Assembly: GCA_026003895.1 (NCBI GenBank)
Contig: BPIC01000002.1
Coordinates: 1-64,000 of the forward strand
Source of the DNA: Dehalococcoidia bacterium
Lineage (GTDB): Bacteria > Chloroflexota > Dehalococcoidia > SpSt-223
Direction of reading: 5' to 3'
Length of the DNA: 64,000 nt
Shown here piece after piece: positions 51,465 to 60,942 of the stretch (the first letter of the stretch is position 1; each line of letters begins with the position of its first letter). The notes below the pieces were generated by a model, which worked only from the letters and a program-made list of their open reading frames with translations, was not told the origin of the DNA and did no database searches. The position numbers and the translations under genes were made by a program.

Positions 51465-51690
51465 GCAAGAGAACTATTAACGGTCCGGCTACGACGGGGA
51501 GCAGTACGAGCCAGTCCGGTTGCCAGCGAGTTGGGGATTTGGTGCAAGCCCATCCTTCCGCCGGCTCGGAACTCGCCCCGGAGCCGCCTGTGCCAACCGC
51601 GCGTCGTTGCGCGTAGTAGTGCAGGCCGGGTGCGCCCGATAGCGCGCAGCGAGTGGATGCCTTGGCATCAACAAGGGTGGTACCACGGGA

Positions 51691-51724
51691 ACGCTCCCGT
51701 CCCTTCGGACGCGGAGCGTTTTTT
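51691..51724 (+). terminator. First T-box terminator
   Basis: ACGCTCCCGTCC, a CTTC loop and GGACGCGGAGCGT form a long stem with one bulge, followed by six T. It overlaps the 3' side of the first T-box antiterminator (CCCGTCCC), as needed for mutually exclusive folding. Confidence 0.88.
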
Positions 51725-51772
51725 GATCGGTCCCCTGCCGGGCATCAACGAGGGTGGTACCGCGGGATTGAG

Positions 51773-51805
51773 CTCCCGTCCCTCCGGGGACGGGAGTTTT
51801 GTTTT
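51773..51805 (+). terminator. Second T-box terminator
   Basis: CTCCCGTCCC, a TCCG loop and GGGACGGGAG make a perfect ten-pair stem, then TTTTGTTTT. It belongs to the second T-box sequence at 51750. The order antiterminator, terminator, antiterminator, terminator suggests two checkpoints on one message. Confidence 0.9.
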
Positions 51806-51939
51806 GCCGTCGGCAACGGCGCCGGCACGCCTCCCAATGGTGGACAACAACCGAGGGTGGAGCGAAGCGTCCTCCGTGGGAGGGCGCGCTCGAGGCGGCT
51901 TCCCGGCACGAGGGCGGTCGCAGGAACGGAGTCGAATGC

Positions 51940-53485
<1,546 letters not shown>

Positions 53486-53498
53486 GCAGGAGGGAGTG

Positions 53499-55046
53499 AT
53501 GGACCGAGTCTTGATTTTCGACACGACCCTGCGGGACGGCGAGCAGTCGCCGGGCTGCACGCTCAATGTCGAGGAGAAGCTGGAGATCGCCCACGCGCTT
53601 GCCCGCCTCGGCGTGGACATCATCGAAGGTGGCTTTCCGATTAGTTCCCCGGGCGACTTCGAGGCCGTCCGGCTGATGGCGGAGCAGATACGCGACGTCC
53701 AAATTTGTGGGCTGGCGCGCGCCATTCCCGCCGATATCGACCGCGCTGCCGAGGCGATCAGGCCAGCGGCAAATGGGCGCATCCATGTCTTTATCTCGTC
53801 GTCCGACATTCACTTGATGCACCAAATGCGCAAAGGCCGCGAAGAGGTGCTCGAACAGGCGCGGGCGATGGTGCGCCGGGCGCGCAACTACACCGACAAC
53901 GTCGAGTTCAGCCCAATGGATGCGACGCGCTCCGATCCCGACTACGTCGTCGAGATTCTGAACGCGGCGGTCGAAGAGGGCGCGACTACGCTCAACATCC
54001 CCGATACGGTTGGCTACGCGACCCCCGAGGAGTACTTCGCCCTGATCCAAAAGATCATGAACGAGGTCAAGGGCATTGAGAAGTGCATCGTCAGCACGCA
54101 TACCCACAATGACCTCGGGCTGGCGGTCGCCAACGCCTTGGCCGGCATCCGTGCCGGCGCCCGGCAGGTCGAGTGCACCATCAACGGCATCGGCGAGCGG
54201 GCGGGCAATGCCTCGCTTGAAGAAGTCGTAATGGCGTTGCGGACGCGGCGCGATTTTCACAAGGTGGACACCGGGATCGATACGACCCAAATCTACCGAG
54301 TGAGCCGGCTCGTCGCCGACCGCACTGGGATGGTCGTCCAAGCAAACAAGGCGATCATTGGGCTGAACGCCTTCCGACACGAATCGGGGATCCACCAAGA
54401 CGGCATCCTGAAGGAGCGATCAACCTACGAGATTATGGATCCCGCCTCGATCGGTTGGCCGGCAAGCCAATTGGTGCTCGGCAAGCACTCTGGCCGGCAT
54501 GCGCTGAAGCAGCGGTTGCAAGAACTGGGCTACGAGCTGAGCGAAGAGGACCTGAACCGCACCTTTGCTCGCTTCAAGGAAATTGCCGACCAGAAGAAGG
54601 AAGTGTCCGATCGCGACTTGGAGGCGCTTGTCGCCGAAGAACACCGCATCCAGACCGAAACGTGGAAGCTCGACCACGTGCAGGTCACCTGCGGCGACCA
54701 CAGCATCGCCACCGCCACCGTCCGGCTCATCGACCCCGAAGGGCGGATGATCACCGATGCGGACACCGGCACTGGCCCGGTCGATGCGGTCTACCGCGCC
54801 ATCAATCGGATTATCGGCGTGCCGAACGTGCTGTCCGAATTTTCGGTCAAGTCGGTCACCGAGGGGATCGACGCGATCGGCGAGGTAACGATTCGGATCG
54901 ACCACGATGGCCAGTCGTACATCGGTCGGGGCGCGAGCACCGACATCATCGTCGCCTCGGCACGCGCGTACATGAACGCGCTCAACCGGCTGCTGTCGAA
55001 CCGCGAGGTGTCGACCGCGAAGGTGGTGCAGACGGTGACCCCGTGA
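53499..55046 (+). CDS. leuA: 2-isopropylmalate synthase
   Basis: A 515-residue Leu[16 protein letters not shown] near the start and [14 protein letters not shown] are HMGL-like barrel motifs for metal and 2-oxoisovalerate binding; [15 protein letters not shown] is the subdomain hinge; the C-terminal regulatory domain ([15 protein letters not shown] through [10 protein letters not shown]) binds leucine for feedback. It condenses acetyl-CoA with 2-oxoisovalerate, the committed step to leucine. The ATG at 53499 follows GGAGGGAGTG. It lies 13 bases after ilvC; its TGA overlaps the leuB GTG. Control by tRNA-Leu through the T-box and by leucine through the C-domain would act together. Confidence 0.95.
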   Translation: MDRVLIFDTTLRDGEQSPGCTLNVEEKLEIAHALARLGVDIIEGGFPISSPGDFEAVRLMAEQIRDVQICGLARAIPADIDRAAEAIRPAANGRIHVFISSSDIHLMHQMRKGREEVLEQARAMVRRARNYTDNVEFSPMDATRSDPDYVVEILNAAVEEGATTLNIPDTVGYATPEEYFALIQKIMNEVKGIEKCIVSTHTHNDLGLAVANALAGIRAGARQVECTINGIGERAGNASLEEVVMALRTRRDFHKVDTGIDTTQIYRVSRLVADRTGMVVQANKAIIGLNAFRHESGIHQDGILKERSTYEIMDPASIGWPASQLVLGKHSGRHALKQRLQELGYELSEEDLNRTFARFKEIADQKKEVSDRDLEALVAEEHRIQTETWKLDHVQVTCGDHSIATATVRLIDPEGRMITDADTGTGPVDAVYRAINRIIGVPNVLSEFSVKSVTEGIDAIGEVTIRIDHDGQSYIGRGASTDIIVASARAYMNALNRLLSNREVSTAKVVQTVTP

Positions 55047-56140
55047 AGGCGTCGATCGCCCTGTTGCCGGGCGACGGAATCGGTCCCGATGTCGTCACCC
55101 AAGCCGTCTCGGCGCTCGACGCCGTCGCGCTCCGTTTTGGCCACACGTTCGAGTATCGGACGGCGCTGCTGGGTGGCTGTGCGCTCGACGAGACGGGCAA
55201 TTCCTTCCCCCCAGAGACCGAGCGCACCGTGCTGGCCGCCGATGCCGTCCTGCTGGGTGCGGTAGGCGGACCCAAGTGGGACGATCCGAAGGCCGTCGAC
55301 CGGCCCGAGCGCGGGCTGCTGGCGCTCCGCAAGGCGCTCGGCGTCTTCGCCAACATCCGGCCGGTGAAGCCCCATCCCATCGTGCGCGACGCGACGCCGC
55401 TCAAGCCACACCTGATGGAGGGCGTCGACCTGATCGTCATCCGCGAATTGCTCGGCGGCCTGTACTTCGGCCAACCGAGTGAGCGGCGGGTGGGTCAGGC
55501 CGGCCGCGAAGCCGTCGACACGATGGTCTATACCGAGCCCGAGATTGTGCGGATCTTGCGCGTCGGCTTCGAGCTCGCCCGCTCGCGCAAGAAGCGGCTC
55601 ACCTCGGTCGATAAGGCAAACATTCTGTCGACATCGCGGCTCTGGCGCGAGTTGGCAACCGAGGTGGCTGCGGACTATCCCGATGTTACGGTGGAGCATA
55701 TTCTCGTCGATGCGGCGGCGATGTATCTCATCCAACGGCCTGCCAGCTTCGACGTCATCGTCACCGAGAACATGTTCGGCGACATCCTGACCGACGAGGC
55801 GTCGGTGCTCGCCGGCTCGATGGGGATGATGCCGTCGGCCAGCCTCGGAGACCTATCGGAAGGCGGCTTCCGGCGCGGCCTCTACGAGCCGATCCACGGC
55901 TCGGCGCCCGACATCGCCGGCCAGAACAAAGCGAACCCGATCGCAACAATCCAGAGTGCGGCGCTGTTGCTGCGCTATTCGCTCGGCCTCGAGGCCGAAG
56001 CGCGGGCGATCGAGGACGCCGTTGACGAGGTGCTCGCCGCTGGCGCCCGCACCGCCGACCTCGCCAAACCGGGCGAGCCGGTGATCGGCACCGACGCGAT
56101 GGGCGAGCGAATCGCCGACGCGATTATTCGCGCGCGCTAA
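55043..56140 (+). CDS. leuB: 3-isopropylmalate dehydrogenase
   Basis: A 365-residue LeuB with [14 protein letters not shown] at the start, the substrate-binding [12 protein letters not shown], the Lys/Asp catalytic region [13 protein letters not shown] and [21 protein letters not shown], then the NAD-binding loop [21 protein letters not shown]. It oxidises and decarboxylates 3-isopropylmalate to 2-oxoisocaproate. The GTG at 55043 overlaps the leuA TGA (GTGA), a sign of coupled translation; the much longer open frame upstream is not protein-like. The isomerase genes leuC and leuD are not in the operon. Confidence 0.96.
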   Translation: MKASIALLPGDGIGPDVVTQAVSALDAVALRFGHTFEYRTALLGGCALDETGNSFPPETERTVLAADAVLLGAVGGPKWDDPKAVDRPERGLLALRKALGVFANIRPVKPHPIVRDATPLKPHLMEGVDLIVIRELLGGLYFGQPSERRVGQAGREAVDTMVYTEPEIVRILRVGFELARSRKKRLTSVDKANILSTSRLWRELATEVAADYPDVTVEHILVDAAAMYLIQRPASFDVIVTENMFGDILTDEASVLAGSMGMMPSASLGDLSEGGFRRGLYEPIHGSAPDIAGQNKANPIATIQSAALLLRYSLGLEAEARAIEDAVDEVLAAGARTADLAKPGEPVIGTDAMGERIADAIIRAR

Positions 56141-56159
56141 CCCCGGGGCGGACGCCGTT

Positions 56160-56180
56160 GACCGCCCCAGCGGGGCGGTC
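56160..56180 (+). repeat. GC-rich hairpin between leuB and cimA
   Basis: GACCGCCCC-AGC-GGGGCGGTC is a perfect nine-pair stem 19 bases after the leuB stop, followed by further GC-rich inverted pieces but no T-run. It may slow polymerase, protect the mRNA 3' side or reduce cimA expression relative to leuB. There is no convincing promoter behind it, so cimA likely still belongs to the operon. Confidence 0.45.
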
Positions 56181-56267
56181 CCGGAGACCGCTCCGCCCCG
56201 CCCATCGACCGGGCGGACCCTGCGCCACGGGGGCGCTTCGAACGGGAGTGACCATAGGAGACCGGTC

Positions 56268-57860
56268 GTGCGGGTAGAAATCTACGATACGACACTGCGG
56301 GACGGCGCCCAGATGGAGGGGCTGTCCCTTTCGGTTGCCGACAAGCTGGAGATTGCGCGCCTCTTGGACGAACTGGGCGTCGATTACATCGAAGGCGGGT
56401 GGCCCGGCGCGAACCCGAAAGACACCGAGTTCTTCGAGCGCGCCAAGACATTGTCGCTCAAGAACGCTGTACTCTGCGCCTTCGGCAGCACCCGTCGCGC
56501 GGGCACCGCTGTCGATCAGGATGCCCAACTCCAGGCCCTGCTCGACGCCGAGACACCGGTTGTGACAATCGTTGGCAAGTCGTGGGATTTGCATGTCACC
56601 GACGTGCTCGAAACGACGCTCGAAGAGAACCTCGCCATGATCCGCGACAGCGTTCAGTACCTTCGCGAACAAGGCCGGCGCGTCTTCTACGACGCCGAGC
56701 ATTTTTTCGATGGCTACCGGGCGAACCCGGCGTTCGCCCTCGAAACGGTCGCGGCGGCGGCCCGCGCCGGAGCCGAGCGCATCATCCTCTGCGATACCAA
56801 CGGGGGCAGCCTGCCGGAGTGGATCCGGGAGGTCGTCGCTGCCGTCCGCGAGCGGCTCCCGAACGTGGCGATCGGCATCCACACCCACAACGACGGTGAA
56901 TTGGCGGTTGCGAACAGCTTGGCAGCCGTTGAGGCCGGCGCGACCCAAGTTCAAGGCTGCATCAATGGCTACGGCGAGCGCGTCGGTAACGCCAACCTGT
57001 GCTCGGTCATCCCGAATCTTGCGCTGAAGCTCGGCCGGGAGGTGCTGCGGCCGGGCTCGCTCGAGCGGTTGACCGAGGTGAGCCACCTTGTGAGCGAGAT
57101 CGCGAACCTCGCTCCCGATTCCCATCAGCCGTTCGTCGGCCGCAGCGCCTTCGCCCACAAGGGCGGACTCCACGTCGCAGCGTTCATGAAAGTCGCCGAG
57201 AGCTATCAGCATATCGATCCGGCGGTCGTCGGTAATCGGCCGCGTGTCGTCGTCTCGGAGCTATCGGGCCGAGGCAATATCCTCTACAAGCTCCAAGAGC
57301 GTGGCCTCGACCTCGACGCGACGAGCGGCGAAGCCCGGCGCATCCTCGAGCGGGTGAAGCAACTCGAGCACGAGGGCTTCGAGTTCGAGTCCGCGGAGGC
57401 TTCCTTCGACCTGCTGGTGAGGCGAAGCCGGCCTGGCTACCAACCGCCGTTTGAGCTGGTCGACTGGCTGGTCATCGTCGAGCGTCGCCGCCGAACGCCG
57501 GTCGAATCCGACGACGACGGCCTGCTCTCGGAGGCGACAGTGAAGGTCCGTGTCAACGGCGAATTGGTTCACACCGCCGCCGAAGGGAATGGCCCCGTGA
57601 ACGCGCTCGATCGCGCACTTCGCAAGGGGCTGACCGCCTTCTACCCGCAGATCGAGAAGATTCGGTTGGTGGACTACAAGGTGCGTATCCTCGATGGCGG
57701 CAGCGGGACAGGGTCCGTTGTCCGCGTTCTCATCGAGTCGTCCGACGGGCAGCGCGAGTGGCGCACGGTGGGTAGTTCGACCAACATCATCGAAGCGAGC
57801 TGGCTTGCGCTGGCCGACAGCCTCGAATATTGGCTGACGTTGGACGGAGCGACCGCCTGA
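56268..57860 (+). CDS. cimA: (R)-citramalate synthase
   Basis: A 530-residue HMGL-family enzyme beginning RVEIYDTTLRDGAQMEGLSL, the form typical of CimA (LeuA has DGEQSPG). GIHTHNDGELAVANSLAAV and AFAHKGGLHVAAFMK are the barrel and hinge motifs; the C-terminal LeuA-like domain (ATVKVRVNGELVHTAAEGNG) binds isoleucine in characterised enzymes. It condenses pyruvate and acetyl-CoA to citramalate, opening a threonine-independent route to isoleucine via leuC, leuD and leuB. The GTG at 56268 follows TAGGAG. The residues after DGAQ (ME) also fit CimA, not homocitrate synthase. Confidence 0.93.
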   Translation: MRVEIYDTTLRDGAQMEGLSLSVADKLEIARLLDELGVDYIEGGWPGANPKDTEFFERAKTLSLKNAVLCAFGSTRRAGTAVDQDAQLQALLDAETPVVTIVGKSWDLHVTDVLETTLEENLAMIRDSVQYLREQGRRVFYDAEHFFDGYRANPAFALETVAAAARAGAERIILCDTNGGSLPEWIREVVAAVRERLPNVAIGIHTHNDGELAVANSLAAVEAGATQVQGCINGYGERVGNANLCSVIPNLALKLGREVLRPGSLERLTEVSHLVSEIANLAPDSHQPFVGRSAFAHKGGLHVAAFMKVAESYQHIDPAVVGNRPRVVVSELSGRGNILYKLQERGLDLDATSGEARRILERVKQLEHEGFEFESAEASFDLLVRRSRPGYQPPFELVDWLVIVERRRRTPVESDDDGLLSEATVKVRVNGELVHTAAEGNGPVNALDRALRKGLTAFYPQIEKIRLVDYKVRILDGGSGTGSVVRVLIESSDGQREWRTVGSSTNIIEASWLALADSLEYWLTLDGATA

Positions 57861-59518
57861 CGGTTCCGGCGGCGACGATCGGCAGCGAGTCGGGTGGCGG
57901 CCCGCGTCCGTCCGTCCCGGCCGTCCGCCACCGGCCGGCGATCCTGCCGCTTGCTTTCCTCGCGGTTCTTTGGTTGGCCGCCGCGCTGCTCGTCCAGCCG
58001 TGGGGAGAGTTCCCGCTCAACGACGACTGGGACTACGCGAAGTCGGCGCGGGCGCTTGCCGAGCGGGGCCGGTTCGAGCTCTCGCCGGAAGCCCGAGTGA
58101 CGCTTTTTGCCCAAGCGGCGTGGGGTGCGCTCTTCTCCCTGCCCTTCGGCTGGTCATTCGTTGCGCTGCGCCTCTCGACGGTGACTGCTGGCCTTGCTGG
58201 AACGTTCGCGGTCTATGGCCTCGCGCGCCTAGCCGGGGCGTCGCGCCGGCTCGCGACAGTCGCCGCGCTCACCCTCGCGGTCTGTCCGCTCTATCTCGGG
58301 TTGGCCTTCACGTTCATGACCGATGTGCCGAATACGGCAGCGCTGGCACTTGGCCTCCTCGCCCTTGGCTGGTGGCTGACGCGCGGTGGTTGGGCCGCGT
58401 TGCTTGCCGGGACGGCGCTTTCGGCGGTGGCCGTCCTGATCCGGCCAACCGGTCTCGCGCTGCCGGCTGCCTTCGTCTTCGCCGCGCTCCTGCGGCGTCC
58501 GCACCCACGAGACATCGTCGCTGCCCTCCTTCCGCTCGCCGCTGCATTGGCCGTGCTCGCCGCTTGGCAGGTGTGGGCGATCGCCGCTGGGCTGGGTGGG
58601 CTGGCCAATCTCCAGGCTGGCGAACTGCGCCAAGCGCTCGAGCGCGGTCCGCTGGCGGTCTTGGCCGAATCGGCGAGAAACAGTGGTATCGCGGCGCTCT
58701 ACCTTGGCCTGTTCCTGTTGCCGCTCTCGCTCGCTGGCGGAGCGCTCGGCGGGCGGGGCGGACGGCTGGCGGCGGCGGTGGGAGGGCTGGCCGCGCTCAC
58801 GCTGGCGCTGGCCGGGGCGCGGTTGCCGCTCGCCGAAAACGTGCTCTACGACATCGGGCTTGGTCCGCTTACCCTGCGGGATGCATTCTTTGGCGATCCG
58901 CCAGCAGGCACCCGCGCTCCGGCTTGGCTGCCGTTCACAGCGACGGTGGCTGCCGGGATGGGCGCCGGGGCAGCGGCTCCCCTCGTCTGGCGGGGAGGGC
59001 GCTGCTTGGTGCTGGGCGGCAGGCGGCCGCTCCTCGCGCTCCTCACCGCGACCGTGCTGTTCTCGTTCGCTCCCCTCGCCGTGGCGGGTTTTCTCGACCG
59101 CTATTTGATCGCGCTCATCCCGCCGCTGGTCGCGCTCGGTGTGGCGGGTAGCCGGCGGGTTGGGGCCAGCGGGCTGGCCGCGGCGGTGCTCGTGCTGCTG
59201 GTGTTTGGCGCGTTTGGCGTCGCCGCGACGCGCGACTATTTCGAGTGGAACCGGGCGCGTTGGACGGTGCTCGAGCGGCTCCAAGAGCGTGGTGTCTCGC
59301 CGGCAGAGATCGACGGGGGGTTCGAATTCAACGGCTGGTTCACCTACGATCCGGCCTATCGCCGCGATCCGGCGAAAAGCTGGTGGTGGGTGGTGAGCGA
59401 CCGCTACGTGGCAGCCTTTGGTCCTCTGCCGGGGTATCGCGTCGTCGACCGCGAACGGTTTCAGAGGCTCGTGCCCCCGGGCGAGGGCGCAGTCGTCATC
59501 CTCGAGCGTGAGCAATGA
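57830..59518 (+). CDS. GT-C-fold glycosyltransferase-like membrane protein
   Basis: A 562-residue membrane protein with about eleven helices. After the first helix, LNDDWDYAKSARALAERGRF puts an acidic Asp-Asp pair in the first outer loop, where GT-C and PMT/ArnT enzymes hold the metal or base. DVPNTAALALGLLALGWWL, AVLIRPTGLALPAAF and a C-terminal soluble part (WWWVVSDRYVAAFGPLPGY) fit GT39-type polyprenyl-sugar transferases. The start is uncertain: a TTG at 57830 overlaps cimA by 31 bases. It couples by ATGA overlap to the next gene, so the three-gene surface cluster begins here, perhaps with readthrough from cimA. Confidence 0.75.
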   Translation: MADVGRSDRLTVPAATIGSESGGGPRPSVPAVRHRPAILPLAFLAVLWLAAALLVQPWGEFPLNDDWDYAKSARALAERGRFELSPEARVTLFAQAAWGALFSLPFGWSFVALRLSTVTAGLAGTFAVYGLARLAGASRRLATVAALTLAVCPLYLGLAFTFMTDVPNTAALALGLLALGWWLTRGGWAALLAGTALSAVAVLIRPTGLALPAAFVFAALLRRPHPRDIVAALLPLAAALAVLAAWQVWAIAAGLGGLANLQAGELRQALERGPLAVLAESARNSGIAALYLGLFLLPLSLAGGALGGRGGRLAAAVGGLAALTLALAGARLPLAENVLYDIGLGPLTLRDAFFGDPPAGTRAPAWLPFTATVAAGMGAGAAAPLVWRGGRCLVLGGRRPLLALLTATVLFSFAPLAVAGFLDRYLIALIPPLVALGVAGSRRVGASGLAAAVLVLLVFGAFGVAATRDYFEWNRARWTVLERLQERGVSPAEIDGGFEFNGWFTYDPAYRRDPAKSWWWVVSDRYVAAFGPLPGYRVVDRERFQRLVPPGEGAVVILEREQ

Positions 59519-60942
59519 CGCAGACGGCGGAGCAGACCGTCAAGATGCGCACGCCGGTTGGCGTGCCGCGCCGGCTGCCGCGCTGGTGGCCGGTGGGTGT
59601 GCTCATCGGGCTGCTTGCCTTTGCGCATGCCGGCCTTTACGCGGCGTTGGTTCCCCTCTGGCAAGCCCCGGACGAGCCGGCGCAGGTCGAATACATCTTG
59701 TTGGTTGCTCAGCGGGGCCGCCCTACTGAGGACCTCGATCTGGGCATCCAGCGCCGGATCGTCGCTGACCTCGTGGCGCGCGACTTCTTTCGCTTTGCTG
59801 GCGGCCAACGTCCTCCCCCGGACGATCTTTCGTTCGAAGCGGTTTGGCCCGGCCAAGCGCGCTACGTCGGGCGGCAACCGGCCTACTTTCTCGCCGCCGC
59901 CGTTCTCGTGCGCGCCTTCCCCGACGCGCCGGTTGCTGTTCAGGTTTACACGGTCCGCGCCTTTTCGGCGCTCCTCTTCGGGCTGACCGTCGCCGCCATC
60001 TTCGCGACTGGTCGTGTCCTTTTCCCTCGTCGGCCCTTGCTCGCGGTCGCCGCCGCGCTCGCCGCTGCCCTGCTTCCGATGCCGGCCTATCTCGGCGGCG
60101 CGGTGAATAACGACAACCTTGCCAACCTCCTCGGGGCCACGGCGTTCCTCGTGATCGCCCTCGCCGAGCGCCGGGGTTATCGTCCAGAATGGGTGTTTGC
60201 GCTCGTCGGCCTCGCCATCCTCGCCCTCTACACGAAACGGACAACCCTGATCTTCATCCCCCTCATCGCTCTCGTGCTTGGCCTCGCGATCTGGCGGCAG
60301 GGCTGGCGGGCGCGCGCCGCCGGTGGTGCCATCGCGCTGCTCGGGTTGGTCGCGCTCGTCGCCGCCATCGAGACGTTTCCGCCGCTGCGTGACACCGTCG
60401 CCTACATCGCCGACCGATACTTCGCCAACGCTTCGGTAGAGTCGAACTTGGCGGCCATCGAGGGCATCTCGCCCGCATGGCAAAACGTCGTCGGCAGCTT
60501 TCTTACCTACGCCGCGCCGTTCTTCCAGTCGAGCATCGGGCTGTTCGGCTGGCTCGACGTTCCGCTGGCCCCGGTGTGGTATCTGTTGATCGGCCTCGTG
60601 CTGCTGGTCGCGCTGATCGGAGCAGCCGTCTTCGCGCTGCGCTCCTTCCCAGCGCTCGACGACGCCGGACGGGCCGGACTGCGCTGGTTGTCGGTCGGCC
60701 TCGCGCTTTCGTTTGCCCTGGTCTTCGTCTACGCCCTCTACTTCTCTCAAGACGGGACCGCGCCGCAAGGCCGCTATCTGTTTCCCTCGCTCTCGCCGCT
60801 TCTCCTCCTGCTGACAGCCGGACTCGCTGAAGTGACGCCGCGCTTCGCGCGGTCGGCCGCGCTCGTCGCTGGAATCTGGCTCCTGCTGCTGTTGGACGCA
60901 GTTGCCATCTTCGGAGCGATTATCCCCGAGTATTACGGCTGA
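59515..60942 (+). CDS. DUF2142-like multi-pass membrane protein
   Basis: A 475-residue protein with about ten helices. PLWQAPDEPAQVEYILL after the first helix, GQARYVGRQPAYFLAAA, a VNNDNLANLLGATAFLV segment, SSIGLFGWLDVPL and PQGRYLFPSLSPLLLLL are the sites that make DUF2142 recognisable; such proteins resemble GT-C transferases of surface glycans. The ATG at 59515 overlaps the previous TGA. It ends overlapping the convergent YYY protein by ten bases. Substrate unknown. Confidence 0.8.
   Translation: MTQTAEQTVKMRTPVGVPRRLPRWWPVGVLIGLLAFAHAGLYAALVPLWQAPDEPAQVEYILLVAQRGRPTEDLDLGIQRRIVADLVARDFFRFAGGQRPPPDDLSFEAVWPGQARYVGRQPAYFLAAAVLVRAFPDAPVAVQVYTVRAFSALLFGLTVAAIFATGRVLFPRRPLLAVAAALAAALLPMPAYLGGAVNNDNLANLLGATAFLVIALAERRGYRPEWVFALVGLAILALYTKRTTLIFIPLIALVLGLAIWRQGWRARAAGGAIALLGLVALVAAIETFPPLRDTVAYIADRYFANASVESNLAAIEGISPAWQNVVGSFLTYAAPFFQSSIGLFGWLDVPLAPVWYLLIGLVLLVALIGAAVFALRSFPALDDAGRAGLRWLSVGLALSFALVFVYALYFSQDGTAPQGRYLFPSLSPLLLLLTAGLAEVTPRFARSAALVAGIWLLLLLDAVAIFGAIIPEYYG

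Larger units (their letters stand above)
51470..51806 (+). promoter_or_regulatory. T-box riboswitch (Leu specifier CUC) with two antiterminator/terminator modules
   Basis: Stem I runs from about 51496 to 51579. GGGG (51496-51499) pairs with CCCC (51576-51579), then an AGTA bulge at 51503-51506 faces GAA at 51569-51571, and CGAGCC pairs with GGCTCG. The AGTA/GAA internal loop is the usual specifier loop; the codon after GAA is CTC (51572-51574), for leucine. Further down come two T-box sequences, AAGGGTGGTACCACGGG at 51673-51689 and GAGGGTGGTACCGCGGG at 51750-51766, each followed by a strong terminator. Both bulges read TGGT, fitting the ACCA end of tRNA-Leu. Uncharged tRNA-Leu would thus turn on ilvN-ilvC-leuA-leuB-cimA. 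There is only one Stem I for two modules. Confidence 0.9.

Noticed and set aside
54455..55042. Upstream extension of leuB
   Set aside because: Out-of-frame overlap with leuA; the LeuB N-terminus starts at the GTG at 55043.
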